Assembly (NCBI GenBank): GCA_013350335.1
Contig: CM023537.1
Span: 12,962,884-13,026,883 of the forward strand
Length of the DNA: 64,000 nucleotides
DNA from: Chimonanthus salicifolius
Taxonomy: Eukaryota > Streptophyta > Magnoliopsida > Laurales > Calycanthaceae
Reading direction: 5' to 3'
Below the pieces are notes generated by a model, which did not search any database, was not told the origin of the DNA, and saw only the letters and a program-made list of their open reading frames with translations. Shown piece by piece: positions 1 to 13,600 of this stretch (position 1 is its first letter; every line of letters starts with the position of its first letter). The position numbers and the translations under genes were made by a program.

Positions 1-3000
1 ATTCTCTCACGGGTGTTTTGTGTAACCGGACATGAGATTTCGTGGATTTTCCAGTTTACCCTTGCTCTGCCGTTAAGAGAGTCAGAAATCAGCTCACTGA
101 CTGGATCACTGAAATCGAATCACTGAAATTTATTTAAGTGAGACTATTTTTTTCATAGAGAACAATAAATCGGATCACTAAAATCGAATAAGTGAAATTG
201 GCAGGTGAAGAGTATAATGGGTAATATAATAAAACTCATGTTGGATTACATAAAGTGTCTATAGGAGTAAACTCTTTTTTGGAAGAAAAGATTTGATCTT
301 GTTCTAGTTGTATGCACCTCTGTACAACCAGGACAGTTTCTTTAAAATCTTGACAACTGTCTCTTAATACGTCCTATGAACTATATCTAAAAAATATATT
401 TAAAAAATCTTTTTACGATATAATAAATGGCTAAGTATAGAAGTAAAATATTTTATTTAAAAGTTCTTAATTGTCACCTTTAACTTTATATTGATGAACC
501 AACTTTTATTAATCTTACCATAGTTGGAATAAGGATTAAATTAAGTTAATCAGCTCCAAAAACTTTGCGGTCATTTTATTTTATAGCTCGTTAAATGTCG
601 GCCTTACTTACACTTGATTTTTCATGAAGACAAGATAGTTGGCTGGGTGGCCCAAATTGATCACACTGGTTGCTGCGCAGGACTCGGGCCAAGGCCCTTG
701 CTTTGCCTGGTAGTAACTGAAAGACCAGAAGCGTTGGATCCACGAACTCATACTAAGATATGTTATGAGTTGGTAGGGTTGTCATTTGTCAATGGATCAG
801 GTTTGGGTTGGAGCTCCCTTACTCATGCTTAGGATCTACTAAATAAATGGATTGGGTTGGGTTGACTCTACAACAAAGTGGACCGCATAAAAGATGACTC
901 TCCCCATTTAAAAAGAAAAATGGGTTGAGTCGGCCAACCCTTTCGTGTCTCAATATTATTAATTAGGTAGACTGGAGTCATCAATTCTATAAATTAGAGA
1001 AGTGTTTCTTATGAAATATGTTGTAAGATACTGAGATGTCTACATAATGCAAGCAATTAATATACTTCCTCTTTTGTATTTTACTTGTCTCATTTTAAAT
1101 ATTTATATTTTTAGGGAATTTGAATTTGACTTTAAACCACTATGCAGTTGAGAGGTGATTCTCATCCATTTCAACACACTTTATGTTACTCCAATATAAA
1201 TGGGACAACTATTTTGTAACAATTCAAAAATCCACACGAAACAACTAAATTGAGACAAAAAGAGTATAGATTTTAAGATGAGACAAATGGTATCATTCAC
1301 ATCTCTTCCACATTTTTCTCATCTCATCACCATCATTATCATTATCATAAGCCAAAATCCCGTCTCATCATTTTTTCTCATTTATTTATTTTTACTTTCA
1401 AACTAATAATTAAGTGCCTTGTGAAATTTACACAGAGAAAAAAGAGAATATGTAATTTAAAGAAGTTAGAAAATAAATATAAAAAGTCTCGCTTACTTTA
1501 TTATCATCTTTATTTTTTGTTATATGATTCATAAATCATATTTTGGAGTAGAGAATAATGGTTGGAGTGTTGGACAAGTGAGCATCCGCTTGGCTAAGAT
1601 TGACTTGTTAAGACTATTGGACTTTAAAATGTGGCATGCCTTGGTCCTATGACTCATTTGACTTGTACATTTATTAGATTAGTGAGTTGGGCTTGAGTCA
1701 GACCTGAACTATTGAAACTCCTATTAAAGTTTGATTTAATTTATTAAATTTCACAATTTCTTGCCGGTTTCCTATTTGGCGATTACGATTTTCGGGTCGA
1801 TTTCTTAAATTCTTTGTGCTTTTCTACCATTATCTACAATTATTTGCCCACATTTTAAAACTCACAGAGACAACAAAATTGAGTTGTGTTTAAAATTCTC
1901 CATGTGAGGATGGATCATTAAAACCCTAACACATAATTTATTTTTTAAATTCTTTAAAAGAGGCTTTCGTGGCTTCAGTTTTTAAGTAGTGTCCATTTTT
2001 GTGAAGTCAATAATCTTCAGAGTTCTAATATAATTATTGTGCTCAGTTATTAAAAAAAGGTAAATCGGGTCAGATCTGAGATGTTCAAGGACTTACCAAA
2101 TTCAGTAAAAATATAAATAGGACTGAGATGTCTAATTTTAAAATAACGGTTCATAAGTTACATGATTATGAAGATAATTAAGGGGCAAAGTAAACCACAT
2201 AATCTCAATACTGCATAGTTACAGTTGAATGACTGATGGGCAGCCTCCCCAGCTTTATTTCACAATTCAAGCCAAGTGGATGGTGAATAGAATTGTAGTA
2301 TCGCTGAGAAAAATAGAAAAATGAAATAAAGAAAATAAAAGAGAAATGCTGTTTGGATAACAAAGATGAATTCACCATTTTTGGTCCTGATTACAAGTGT
2401 TGTCACCCAACAGTAAGTTCGAAAATTCTTTTACCCGGCATCTCTTTTGGTGACAAAAAGGCACTGTCAAATGGGTGAATTGGTTAATCGCCTGCTTGAG
2501 CCGGATCAAATCGGGTAAATCTCTGCTTCCAATAATCTAATTTTGAGATTTATTGATGATTTCTCTTAGGTATACAGGGCCAGCCTAGTACAAGATAAGA
2601 ATAAAGGGTCTGATTTTCCACTTTTCATTGGCTCTAGAAATTTGCTATATTGATATCTAATATTTGGTATTAGATTAGATACCATATCCTATTTTTGATG
2701 TTGGTAAAGAAGTCATGTCGAGATTTTGAGATTCATCGATGATTTACGATGTGACGAAGAGTGTTGAAATGCTGAGATCCATTGATGACTCGTGGATATA
2801 GGTACCATGTGCTTCGTGGGACTGAGGTTGAGATATGAATGTCAAGTTGAGACTCTTGGGAGAAATCACCCTCTCCACTTAATGCACAACAATATTGGAA
2901 AGAATAAAAGCAAAATCAAGAAATGAGAAGTAAATCAGAATACAAAAATTTACGTAGTTTTCTTTTAATACATTCACAGGGTTTATGTCGATCTGTTGTG

Positions 3001-3562
3001 CTCAAAGGCAAAAAATAAAAAAGAGACGACTCTCAATACAATTGTTCATCTTTTTTTTTTTTTTCCTCTCACAAAATGAGTATATGTACTACTATAATTA
3101 GGGCTTATATAAAACTTCATGTGAAATTATAAAATTGTTCTCCAAAACTTTCGATAAAAGTAGGGTTGAACTGCCAATTTGAGGCAAGTTTTCAAATAGT
3201 AGTTTCATACTTACATCTACATTAAAATGGGAAATCAATTAGTTATATGTCGATTATAAAAGGCAAAAGGCAAACTGTGTTTTTTGTTTCATTGAAAGAT
3301 TCTCCACTTTATACTTGAACCAATGGTCAAATTATAATTATACTAAGCACATTCTTTAACTAGAATTTTTAGGTATTAGTGAAATTTATTCAATATTCTT
3401 TTATATTGTCCGAAATTTATCAAATGCCCTTTGAACTAACATATCAATAGCAAGAATTGTTCAAATCTTTCTTTGAAGTTGATTTTTAAAATCCTTAGTG
3501 TGGACACTAAATCTTTCAACGAACCATGACCAAATCAATAAAAGTTAGAAAGGCCAAAACAC

Positions 3563-3597
3563 GTGGTTCAAACTTCAAACTTTGAAGTTTGAACCAC
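3563..3597. repeat. 35-nt near-perfect palindrome
   Basis: Two 17-nt arms (the left one begins gtggttcaaacttcaaa) are exact reverse complements around one central base. The arm is itself internally repetitive (ttcaaact/aactttg). No TIR-flanking duplication was recognised, so this may be a stand-alone hairpin or a fragment of a larger inverted element. Confidence 0.75.
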
Positions 3598-4138
3598 TGG
3601 CTTCTTGGATTCCCACCTTGGTAGTTTCCGAGGACAAACTTAAAAAAGACTGAGCTTGGGTACTTCTTCCACATAAAAAACAATAAACTACTGGGTCGGT
3701 CTCCTCCCTATCTTCATTCCCTCTGCAACTTGCATACAACTCCAAAAAAGAATTATTCCAAAGCCAAGAATATGTGTGGATGTTGCTAAATGTGTTTAAT
3801 TTTATATTTTTATACAAGACTTCCCTCAGACCCAAATAAAAAAAACCATCTCATTTCTCGTCAATGCTCATTTATATATGCCATTATCAATATAATAATA
3901 GTTTGAGTGTTATCTTGCATAATCTTTTCTTTATTTAGGTGATCCTTCCCAACGTTTGTCATATTCTTATACTACATACTATGGTGGGCCAAGATTTTAA
4001 AATTCGTCCTGGCTAATAAATTTCTCTCTTTCTTTGTTTTTTTTTTTTTAATATCAGTATTTTTATTTTTTTTTGAATAAAAAATAAATAAAAATAAATA
4101 AAGAAGCTCATTTTTTTTAAAAGAAATTGAAAATTAGA

Positions 4139-4335
4139 CCGATATTGGCCCGGGCCCACCACGAATTTGATTTTTTTTTTAAATCGATATTAATAATATC
4201 GGCAGATATATATCGCTGATATATCGACCGATAATATTTTTATACGATCGATACATATTGTATTGCCGATATACGTCGGCCTAAAAAAATCGATATATAT
4301 ATATATATATAGAGGCCAATACGATACCATCCGTC
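4139..4335. repeat. AT-rich 'cgatat' repeat remnant
   Basis: This stretch has many scattered copies of cgatat / atatcg, mostly in both orientations, and ends in a TA dinucleotide run at about 4293-4311. The same motif style recurs at 5580-5620, 31800-31930 and 32440-32480. It is probably a decayed transposon family common in this genome. No target-site duplication was found. Confidence 0.4.
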
Positions 4336-4688
4336 GATATTTATTTTCTTGATGAATAATTTTTTAAAGACTAAACGTCTATATAAATTAGTATGGAATT
4401 GCATATAATTCGACAAGTTTGTAGTCCAAATTTGAATTTCCATTGTACAAATGATCAATAGTGGCAACTTACACTGAAACTTCGTAGCCTTTTTGGTCAA
4501 TGGTGTGGAGGGTATATGCCAAAGATGGCTAGCTAATCACTTTCCATGGAAATTACAAATCCGTACTTGGGACCTGTTCTTAGGATTCCATTAACGGGCA
4601 TTACAGAAGTATTGCTGAGAGTAAGCTCTAATCAAAGTTTTATCTCATTCACTTGAGATCAACTTTCCGTTCTTGAATTCATCAAGAC

Positions 4689-7600
4689 ATGTATACCTCA
4701 TATCCTCAGACTTATGACAAATATGGGTCAGAAGCACATCCAATACCAGTGCCGGTACCGCCAGCTTCAGCTGTTCCCAGCAGTCCTCCGCAACAATCCT
4801 ATCCTCCATATGCTTGGCCAAACGTGAACATGACTTCTCGAGGTGGTTCCGGCCAGTGGTCGACCGGTCTTGGCCATTGCTGCGATGATCCGGCGAGTTG
4901 TAAGTACTGCTGTAAACCTCATTTCATCCCCATCGCCGTAAATCATCGATATTTTGTTCATGTTTGTAATGTTGTAATGATGATTCTGTTTGAAGGTTTA
5001 ATTACATGCTTTTGTCCATGCATTACGTTCGGACAGATCGCAGAAATAGTGAATAGAGGCGCATTATGTAAGTTTTTTCCGGACAATTTCTTCTGGTGTG
5101 GTTTGAGGTTTCTGAATCTTAAGTATTTTTCTTGCTGAAATGAAGTTGTTGGTTTTGTGCAGCTTGTCCTGCGAGCGGCGGACTCTATCTTCTTTTGGGT
5201 TTTACCGGCTTTGCTTGCTTGTATTCATGCTTCTACAGATCAAGAATGAGGGCACAATTTGATTTGGAGGAGGCCCCTTGTGTGGACTGCCTGGTTCATT
5301 TCTGTTGTGAAGTGTGTGCTTTGACCCAAGAATACAGAGAGCTCAAGAACCGTGGATTCGACATGGGAATCGGTATGGTTAGGGTTAGCTCCACCATTTT
5401 ACATGTCTTTATCTTCATTAAAAATTTACATACCCATGAATTTTGTTTATCATCTTTTGATCCATATCCATGGATAGAAACACAATCCAAGACATCCACA
5501 CAGAAGATGGGGCTTACAAAAGCACCTCTACACTTCTAACCTTTTTCGCAACTTTTAACTTGGGGTAAAAAAATGAATTGTGTCGATATGGGGCACCGAT
5601 ATGCTCGTATCGGTACGACACAACATGTCACAACCGTAACTCAAGTTCGTGACCAAAAGAACTAACATTAACCAAAGATAAACATCCACACTCATAATTA
5701 TAAAACATAAACATTAAAGTTCCAAAACAAGACCATTTTGTTTCCCATATAAATATTACAATCATATTCAAGGGACCAAAACAAAATACAAAAGTATGTT
5801 GCCGCTTCTAGATTGACTTTTCATTAAGAAATGGGTCCATCGGACCCCGCCTTCGGCACGATTCCTGCAACTACGAGGGTTAGTCTGCCTTCATCACATC
5901 ATATAATTGTGCATTGTAAAAGAAGTACATTTGAAGCATAAAAAGAAAGACAATGTAAATGTAAAATGTCATCATTTTAGTACCCATTCTCCACCTGTGG
6001 GTATCCTTGATAAATTTCCACATAGAGATACCCTTACTACCACTACCACACAGATATATCGTATAAATAATAACCACAAAGATGTACCCTCATTTCTTTT
6101 CCATACACCCACATGCTAAGATATTAATTTGTTTGGATCTCCTCTCAACTATACCATACTTCCATCACTACATTAAGGCCATATGATGCCAACACCCTAC
6201 TCATTATTGTTATAGGAATTATGTAACGCCCCGCCCTTTTTCACCCGTTTTCCGAAAATCAGAGTCTATTTTTTTTTTTTTAAATAGAAGAGTGAGAGAG
6301 GGCGCGGACGCCAAGACGCGAGTTAAGTCCGGGCTTCTAAAGCCCGACCCTTAATTGGCCAACCCCACGCGTGCGCGGAACTAAGTCCATGAGAATGGTT
6401 CACGCGTAGGAAGTAAGCTCGCGGATTATCATCATTGCGGAACATGATAATATAGTCTATCCTACCGGTTTTTAGATAGAAGGGAAGATATAACATTGAA
6501 TTACCAAAATGCCCCTATGTTCATATTTATATTACAAAATGTAATCGTCCATAAGTAACGTCCAAACCATCGCAAGAAATTTAAATTTATACAACCTGAC
6601 AAGCTAAGTTACTTTAAAATTACATCTCCAAAATGTAAATGTAAAATAAAGTAAGACTGCGCTTTCCAAGCTCCTAAGCTTGGCCTCCGGTATGTCCACC
6701 GCTTCCTGCCTCTCCTGCGTCATCAGCTAGGGTAGAAGTAGGGCGTTAGTCAACGCGCCCAGTAGGACTCCGAGTAGGGCTAGCACATGGATTAGTGATA
6801 ACACACATACCGATAAAATAACATATAACAAAATAAGCATGTAATGAATGCTATGCCATGGGTGCTTATGTCATGTGTCCCACCCATCATCCGTATGATC
6901 ATACAATGTATTATCCCCATGTCTGCTTCTCGGTCGCCCCGACGGAGCATGGACTCCGGTTATAGCATAAGAGCTATCCTCATGTCTGATTCTCGGTCGC
7001 CCCGATGGAGCATGGACTTCGGTTATGACCCCTCAGCTATCCCCATGTTTGCTTCTCGGTCGCCTTGACGGAGCATGGACTCCGGTTTATTTATTTTTTT
7101 CTACCCATGCCATGCATGAGATGTACGTGCATTATGCCATGTGGTATATAAATAAACCATAATTTTGATATCCCATACATAGCCATATAATGCATACTAT
7201 TAAAATATAATCCATATGATTCATAACTTAAAACTCATCATAAGATAAATCATAATCATAAATCCATCATAAACCAAATCAAAATAATTTAAAACACCAT
7301 CACATATCCATCGGTTACAAAGAGGTAGGAATCCTACCGAATACCGTGTCGCGTTCCGTTACGCTTCCCGTTCGATAATCCGGTCGCCGATCGCGTACCG
7401 TTTGCGACGTCCGATACCTTATTACATTTACCGAATTAGTCCCTACGTTATCCATGATTAAGTTCATAATTGATCCATCTACTTAGACTCATTAATGGTC
7501 ATTAATTATGTTACAAATTTATCGAAAATCAGCCCTTTAACTTAGCCTCATTTTTCGTGGTTTAAAACACATACATAAACCCGATTTTTGGCCAATTTAG

Positions 7601-10600
7601 ATATTTCCAATTTGCGGCCTAAAACGCAGCAACTAATCGCTTCACTTAACCATTCACAAAATATCCGATTTTTATGTCTAATCCCTATAGGGTTCGGCCA
7701 TATACCATGGCCGAACCCATGGTTCTTCAATGTGGCCACTTATTACGGTTTTGCCACTCTTCTTCCATGGTAAATCATCCATTCATTTATGTGCATTCTA
7801 AGTCCAAGATTCATTCATACTTAGGTCCATTCAATCATGACCTAGCATCATAAAATCAGTTACCTAATATTTAATTTTGAAAAACATTCACTCCCACACC
7901 TAATTCCACATTTTGGCCTAAGGTGTGGCCCACATATCATGGCCTCCAAATGGGTCATGGGTTTGGCCATACACCATGGCCGAACCCATGGTGCCTACTT
8001 TCCATTCCCTTGGGTCCATTTTACTCCCGCTAATCCAATCTCAAATGAATTTAATTTATCCATTCAAGTCCCCATTTTCATTCCATTTAAAACCTCACAT
8101 ATCATTTTTTTATAAATCCATTAAAATCTAGCATTCTTCTACATCATTTTCCATTTATTAAAAATCCACTAATCACTACCCTAAGGTTCACCATTTTCAA
8201 AGACTAGGTTTTGTCCCAAAATAATCCAATTTTAAAATCACAAATCTTTATTCTTTTTGGCCCTTTAAAACAAACTCCTAGGCATTGATACATGCATTAA
8301 CCTTAGCCTAAAATTGATCAAAATTTGGGTCATGGGTTCAGCCATACACCATGGCCGAACCCATGATGTTTCTTTCCCCATTTTTCTTGGTTCCATTTAC
8401 CCATTTAAACATACCTCTAATGAAAATTAAATCATCCATTTAAATCACCAACATCACATATCATACTTGAAACATCCATACAATCTATCCATTTTTTCTT
8501 AACCAATTTCTATACTATCCCATCATAAAAAAAAATTATTAAATACCACCAATCATTTCCTCATTACCTCCATAATTCAAACTTATTTACTCCACCACTT
8601 CCATCTTTTAGCACCCATTTGAAAATCGCATACCATACTCAAAATTTTCAAATTTTAGAAAACATCAACCATTGAGCATCTAAGGGTCCTAATCCTCATA
8701 GATCACTAAATCATCACCATTTAAATCACTTGAAAACTAAATATCATAAATCCTTCTCCACCATTTTAAACCTTCAAACCTTAATTAAATTACCCATCAT
8801 TCACCATGGTGTTCGGCCATGTAGGGTCATCTATTCATTTAATCTATCCCTCTCTAAGTTTATCCATTTCTTAATCTTCCATTGATGGATCTTAGATCCA
8901 AGGCCCATGATGTTTTTGGCCATTATCTAATAAATGGATTCCCTTTTTAACCATAAACAAAAATCTAAACTCTTGTTTAGAAATACTTACGGATCCGACG
9001 GCTCCTCCGGTCTTTGTCGCTCCCGTCAACTTCCTTGGCCTCCGTTCTCCCTCTTCTTGATCTTTGATCGGCTAGATGTGCTTGATCAATGGTGGGACAT
9101 GCTTGGATCGGCTAAGGTAAATAAGGTTAGGTTAAGAGAGAAAGAGAGTATGGAGATGAGGGAGAGATCTTCAAGGTCTTGGTGGCCCAAAGCTTACCTT
9201 CTCTTCTCTTTTCTTCTCCTTTCCTTCTAAGTTTTTCTTCTAAGTTTTTTTTTCCTCCTCTCTTGCAAGGTGAGTGCCGTTTTTTTCTTGTGTGTATGGA
9301 GGCTAGAGTGAAATGGGTAGTTTGAAATGAGAGGGAGGTGGTTGGAGTGACTTAGACTCCACATTAATTTCCCCACCCACCAAGCATGGGCTAGCTTGAC
9401 TTGGGTGGTGGTGGTTGAGACCCAACCACCAAGCATCGCTCCCATATCCTCTTTGACTTGTTTATGTTGACCCTAATTAATCAACATAATTAATTAAGTT
9501 AAGCCCTCACTTAGGTTAATTAATTTCCATCTAATTTAATTCCATTAAATTATCTATCTAATAAATCCACCCATGGTTGACCAAGTCAACCATGGTGGAC
9601 GGCCCCCACCTATACCTACCCCACCCGCCACCTCACTTGATGAGGTGGAGGTGGGCCCCACTTGGTCATGTTATTTTAATTCCATTGATTTTAACTTAGG
9701 TAATTTTACAATAATTTTAATCCATTTAATTTACCTTAATCGACCTTATTCTTCTTAAATTTATCCATGGTTGACCAAGTCAACCATGATGGTTGGCCCC
9801 ATTTTTTCCTTGGTCCACACGCCACCTCAATTGGTGAGGTGGAGGTGGGCCCCATTTGGCCATATCACTTAATCTTGATACATTTTAACTTAGATAATTT
9901 TATAATTATCTAATCCATTTAATTTATCTTAATTGGATTACCATTGTGTCCATGACCAAATTACATTCTTGTCTTACCCATTTATCTTAGGGCTTACCTA
10001 CCTTGGCCCATTGGGTCCCATATGGCTCTTTGATCCAAATTGACCATCTTTAACCCGATTACTTACCATTGACCAATTACATATATTAATTCCAATTCAT
10101 GATTTATTGGGTAAACATTGGGCCCATGGCCCACTTAAATTCCCTCCTTACCTTAGGCTTACCTCAATTGGGTCCATTGGGTCCCAAATGAGTATTGGGC
10201 CCAATTTGACCATCCTTGACCCGATTAGTCCTCATTGATCCGTTAGATGGATTTCATCCAATCCATGGCCCAATTGGGCCATTCTTGGACCCTTGTCCCA
10301 AAGTTGATCCATTTGGCATTTTCATCACATCAAATTCCAATTTAAAATAATTAAATGTCCAATATATATTGATTCGAAAATTCGGGCTATTACAAATTAA
10401 GATTGCTACATCTCATCACAAACATTCTAACCAACACTATACAAGTATCTTCATATTTTAATTCATTGAAGCATTTTATCAAACACTTAGAAGACAACAA
10501 ATAGGAAAAACTGTCACCTAGCGTTCCCGACGGTCGAAGTCTCCAAAGTTTGGAAGATTGTTTGTTTCAGTCTGTCCCGGAGCTGTTCAACATGTAAAAA

Positions 10601-13600
10601 CACTTGCATTACAACCAAATTAAGCATAATTTGCATAAAAATCACAAACCCCCAAATTATTCCCTCTAAGTAGAGTCTTGACCTAAGGTTACCAAAAATC
10701 CTACTTCTACATTTCCTCAATCCATAGATCCTCTACTTTTCCTCAAGTACACATCAAACCCACCCCTATTTCACTTATCCTTAGCTTACCCAAGTGTTGA
10801 GAGCTTAAGAATAGAAGATTTGAGTTTCACTTACCTCCTAGAAGAGTAGAAAACGAGTATGGAGGCCTTAAAGAAAGCTCGATTTGATTCTCATACATGC
10901 ATGGTGAGATCCAAGGGGTAAAATGAGATGAAGGGTTGGTTTCAAAATGGAAAAAAAAAAAGGTTTTCCACCGTTTTCTTCTTCTTCCTTTCCTCTTTTT
11001 CTCTTTCCTTTTTCTTTTGGAGAAGAAGAAAGAGAAATGCCTCTTATCTAACCCTTTATTTAGGGGTTATTACACAACATATCGGTCAATACAAACTAAT
11101 ACACCTTTATCCACACCTGTCACTGACCTCTCAGTCACCCGTTTGCGCCCGTCCGGACCTCGACCCCAACACACCGATGCGTTGTGGCCAATACGTTGAG
11201 GTTGGGATTTTTCCTCAACTACGCAATGTATCAGCCACATTTTTTACCTCTACTTTTAACCAAAAATTTGGGCAAACATTGAGTTGTCGATGTCCCTGTG
11301 TAACTTCAACTTTTTTTTTTTTGAGCAGTCATAAGAAGAATTTCAACTAAAGAGAGGGAAAAATACAAAGCTAAAGAGAGGGTCTAAAAGGGATAGACCC
11401 AAAAAAACACAAAAGAAGGATAAAATGCTAGAAAATAAACAAGAAAATAAACTAGCCAATAATATCACAACAATAAGAAAACTCCAGTCCAAAGGTTATG
11501 CACTCTCAATTTTGCGAAGTAATTCGCCACGCCATTGGATGATCTTCCAACCTTAGAAAAAGATACTCCCATTCCTTCAGCCAAGTCTCTCACCTCCCTA
11601 ACCACGTTTGTCAGTCTCCAAGGTGGGCGCCGTAGACCCGAAACCCATTTGAAAGCATTTGCCGAATCCCCTTCAATAATCAACTGACCTTGACCAAAAG
11701 CCTTCCAAATAACTAGAGCTCTCATAATGCTAAGAATTTCTATTTCATTTGAGTCTTTAGTTCCCACCGACTCATTGAACATGACGGTTGATTCTCCCTT
11801 GTGATTTCTAAGCACTCCTCCGATCCCCGCTTAACCCGGATTTCCTCTAGAGGATCCATCAACATTAAACTTCCAAATCCCCTGATGTGGGGGCTCCCAC
11901 TTGTCTTGTTTCCTAATTCTCCGAGTTTGAGCCCTCATGCAACCCTCCCAAGATAGCAAAAGATCATTCATTTTAAGCCCTTTGAAAATTGGGTCCGCTA
12001 ACAACCAAGAAAACCAACTCCATTTGGTTCTATGAAAAAGGTCAGAATCTGTAGATGAAATACCTTGAAAAAGTCTAGTGTTCCGTTCCTTCCATAGAGA
12101 CCAAACAATCACTGCCGGTAGAGATTGCCAAGCACATTTCAGTCTAGGCTTCAGACATGCAATGTTCCAAGCTCCTAATAACTGGGAGAAGGAGTTTGAA
12201 AAGACCCAAGGAATCCCTAAGAACTTAATGAAATTCATCCACAAACCTTTGGCCACATCATAGTTAACAAACAAGTGATTGACATCTTCCAGAAAGGACT
12301 TGCAAAGAACGCAATTTAGAAGACGCTCACCCCTAAGCAGACCTCTTCTATTTAATTCTACCCTAGTCAAAATCTTCTCCTTAAGGGTACACCATAGAAA
12401 AATCTGTACCCTTGGTGGTATAGCACTCGCCTAGATAGATTTCGAAATCTTCTCATCATTAAGTACTTGACTTTGGGCCAAATGAGTCAAAGCCTTAACT
12501 GACAACATGCCCGAGGACTCTCCTGACCAAATCATTTTGTCGTCATCCGAAGGCAAGAAAGGAAATTCCTCCAAAAGTGTCAGGAGTCGGGAACGGTTCT
12601 CCTCTTCAAAAGACCTTAAGTTCCTCCGGAAATCCAAGTGCCAGAAGACTACCCCATTGTCCCAACTGACCAAATCTTGGATCAAAGCATTTGTATTCCT
12701 CGAGATTCTAAAAAGTCTTGGGAAACAATCTTTTAAAGGGCTCTCTTCTAACCATAGGTCTTTCCAAAACAGTGTTTTATTACCTTTTCCAACCAGGAAT
12801 CTGATGTTGTGTTTAAAAAGATTACCAACCACCCCCTCACCAGATCCCAACCTCCACCAAGCTTTGACTACCGAGAATCCTAGATTTTCTACTTTCTCAT
12901 CAAGAAACTAACTACTAGCCCTAGTAACCCCATAGCTAGCTGATAAGACTTTAACCCAAAGGGAATCCTTCTCCCTACCGAACCTCCAAGTCCATTTACA
13001 AAGTAGTGCCTAATTCTTAAGATGAATGGGCATAAGGCCCAGTCCACCCTTGATCTTGGGTTCACAACTTCCGACTAGGCCACTAAGTGAACTTTCTTTT
13101 TCGACTTCTTATTACCCCACAAAAACTTTCGAAATAACTGCTCGAGTTTACTTTCAACACCCTTTGGAAGTAGGAACAATGATAGATAATAGGTTGGCAA
13201 ATTAAGAAGAATTACTTTGATTAGAGTAACCCGCCCTCCTGCCGATAAGAACTTCCTACCCCAACTTGACAACCTTTTTTCCACTCTTTCAATAAATGGG
13301 TTCCAAAAACTCTTAAGCTTGGGATTCCCTCCTACTGGTAAGCCGAGATAAATGAAATGCAGATTTCCAGTACTGCAACCAATGTTTTGTGTGAGTTCCT
13401 TCAAACACTCCTCCTCCAAATTTATTCCTATGAGAGAGCTTTTACCTAAATTAATCCTGAGACCCGACATCAATTCAAAACATCGAAGGATAACTTTAAA
13501 CCCCAAAAGCTCCTGTCTAGTTGGTTCGCAGAAGAAAAGTGTGTCATCGGCAAACTATAAATGTGTGATTATAGGACCACTGGCTGCCACCTCAAAACCT

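Larger units (their letters stand above)
1..4688. other. Intergenic DNA upstream of the PLAC8 gene
   Basis: I see no convincing gene here. The stretch is AT-rich with stop codons in all frames. It holds a 35-nt palindrome (3563-3597), a region of degenerate 'cgatat' motifs with a short TA run (about 4139-4335), and many poly-A/T tracts. The last ~150 bp before position 4689 is less AT-rich and probably contains the 5' leader and core promoter of the PLAC8 gene, but no clear TATA box at the right distance can be named. Confidence 0.5.
6222..10394. mobile_element. Inner 4.17-kb solo-LTR-like element nested in the outer LTR
   Basis: It starts TGTAACGCCCCG and ends CGGGCTATTACA. The ends form a short imperfect inverted repeat typical of Ty3/gypsy LTRs, and exact aatta duplications flank it (6217-6221, 10395-10399). 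No reverse transcriptase, integrase or second LTR copy is present, so it reads as one long solo LTR. Plant Ogre/Tat-type LTRs can be this long, but the lineage is inference. Inside are a 63-bp tandem repeat (6916-7088), several copies of a 'ccatggccgaacccatgg' palindrome (about 7700, 7975, 8350) and a 194-bp tandem repeat (9571-9958). Short open frames within it carry no recognisable protein. Confidence 0.75.
5626..11074. mobile_element. Outer solo-LTR-like element (about 1.27 kb before the nested insertion)
   Basis: It begins TGTCACAACC and ends GGTTATTACA, the TG...CA ends of an LTR. It is flanked on both sides by the 5-bp duplication caaca (5621-5625 and 11075-11079). The DNA rejoined across it reads as a continuous 'tatcggt' type repeat. 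Removing the nested 4.17-kb element and its duplication leaves 1271 bp with no gag/pol coding and no internal primer-binding site. A solo LTR made by recombination between two LTRs is the simplest reading. A small non-autonomous element is the alternative. Strand is not assigned. Confidence 0.72.

Noticed and set aside
5195..5539. Reading PLAC8 exon 3 straight on as the gene's 3' end
   Set aside because: After the conserved GFDMGIG the open frame enters a GTATGG donor and sequence with no family similarity. The true last exon with the conserved tail is at 21762.
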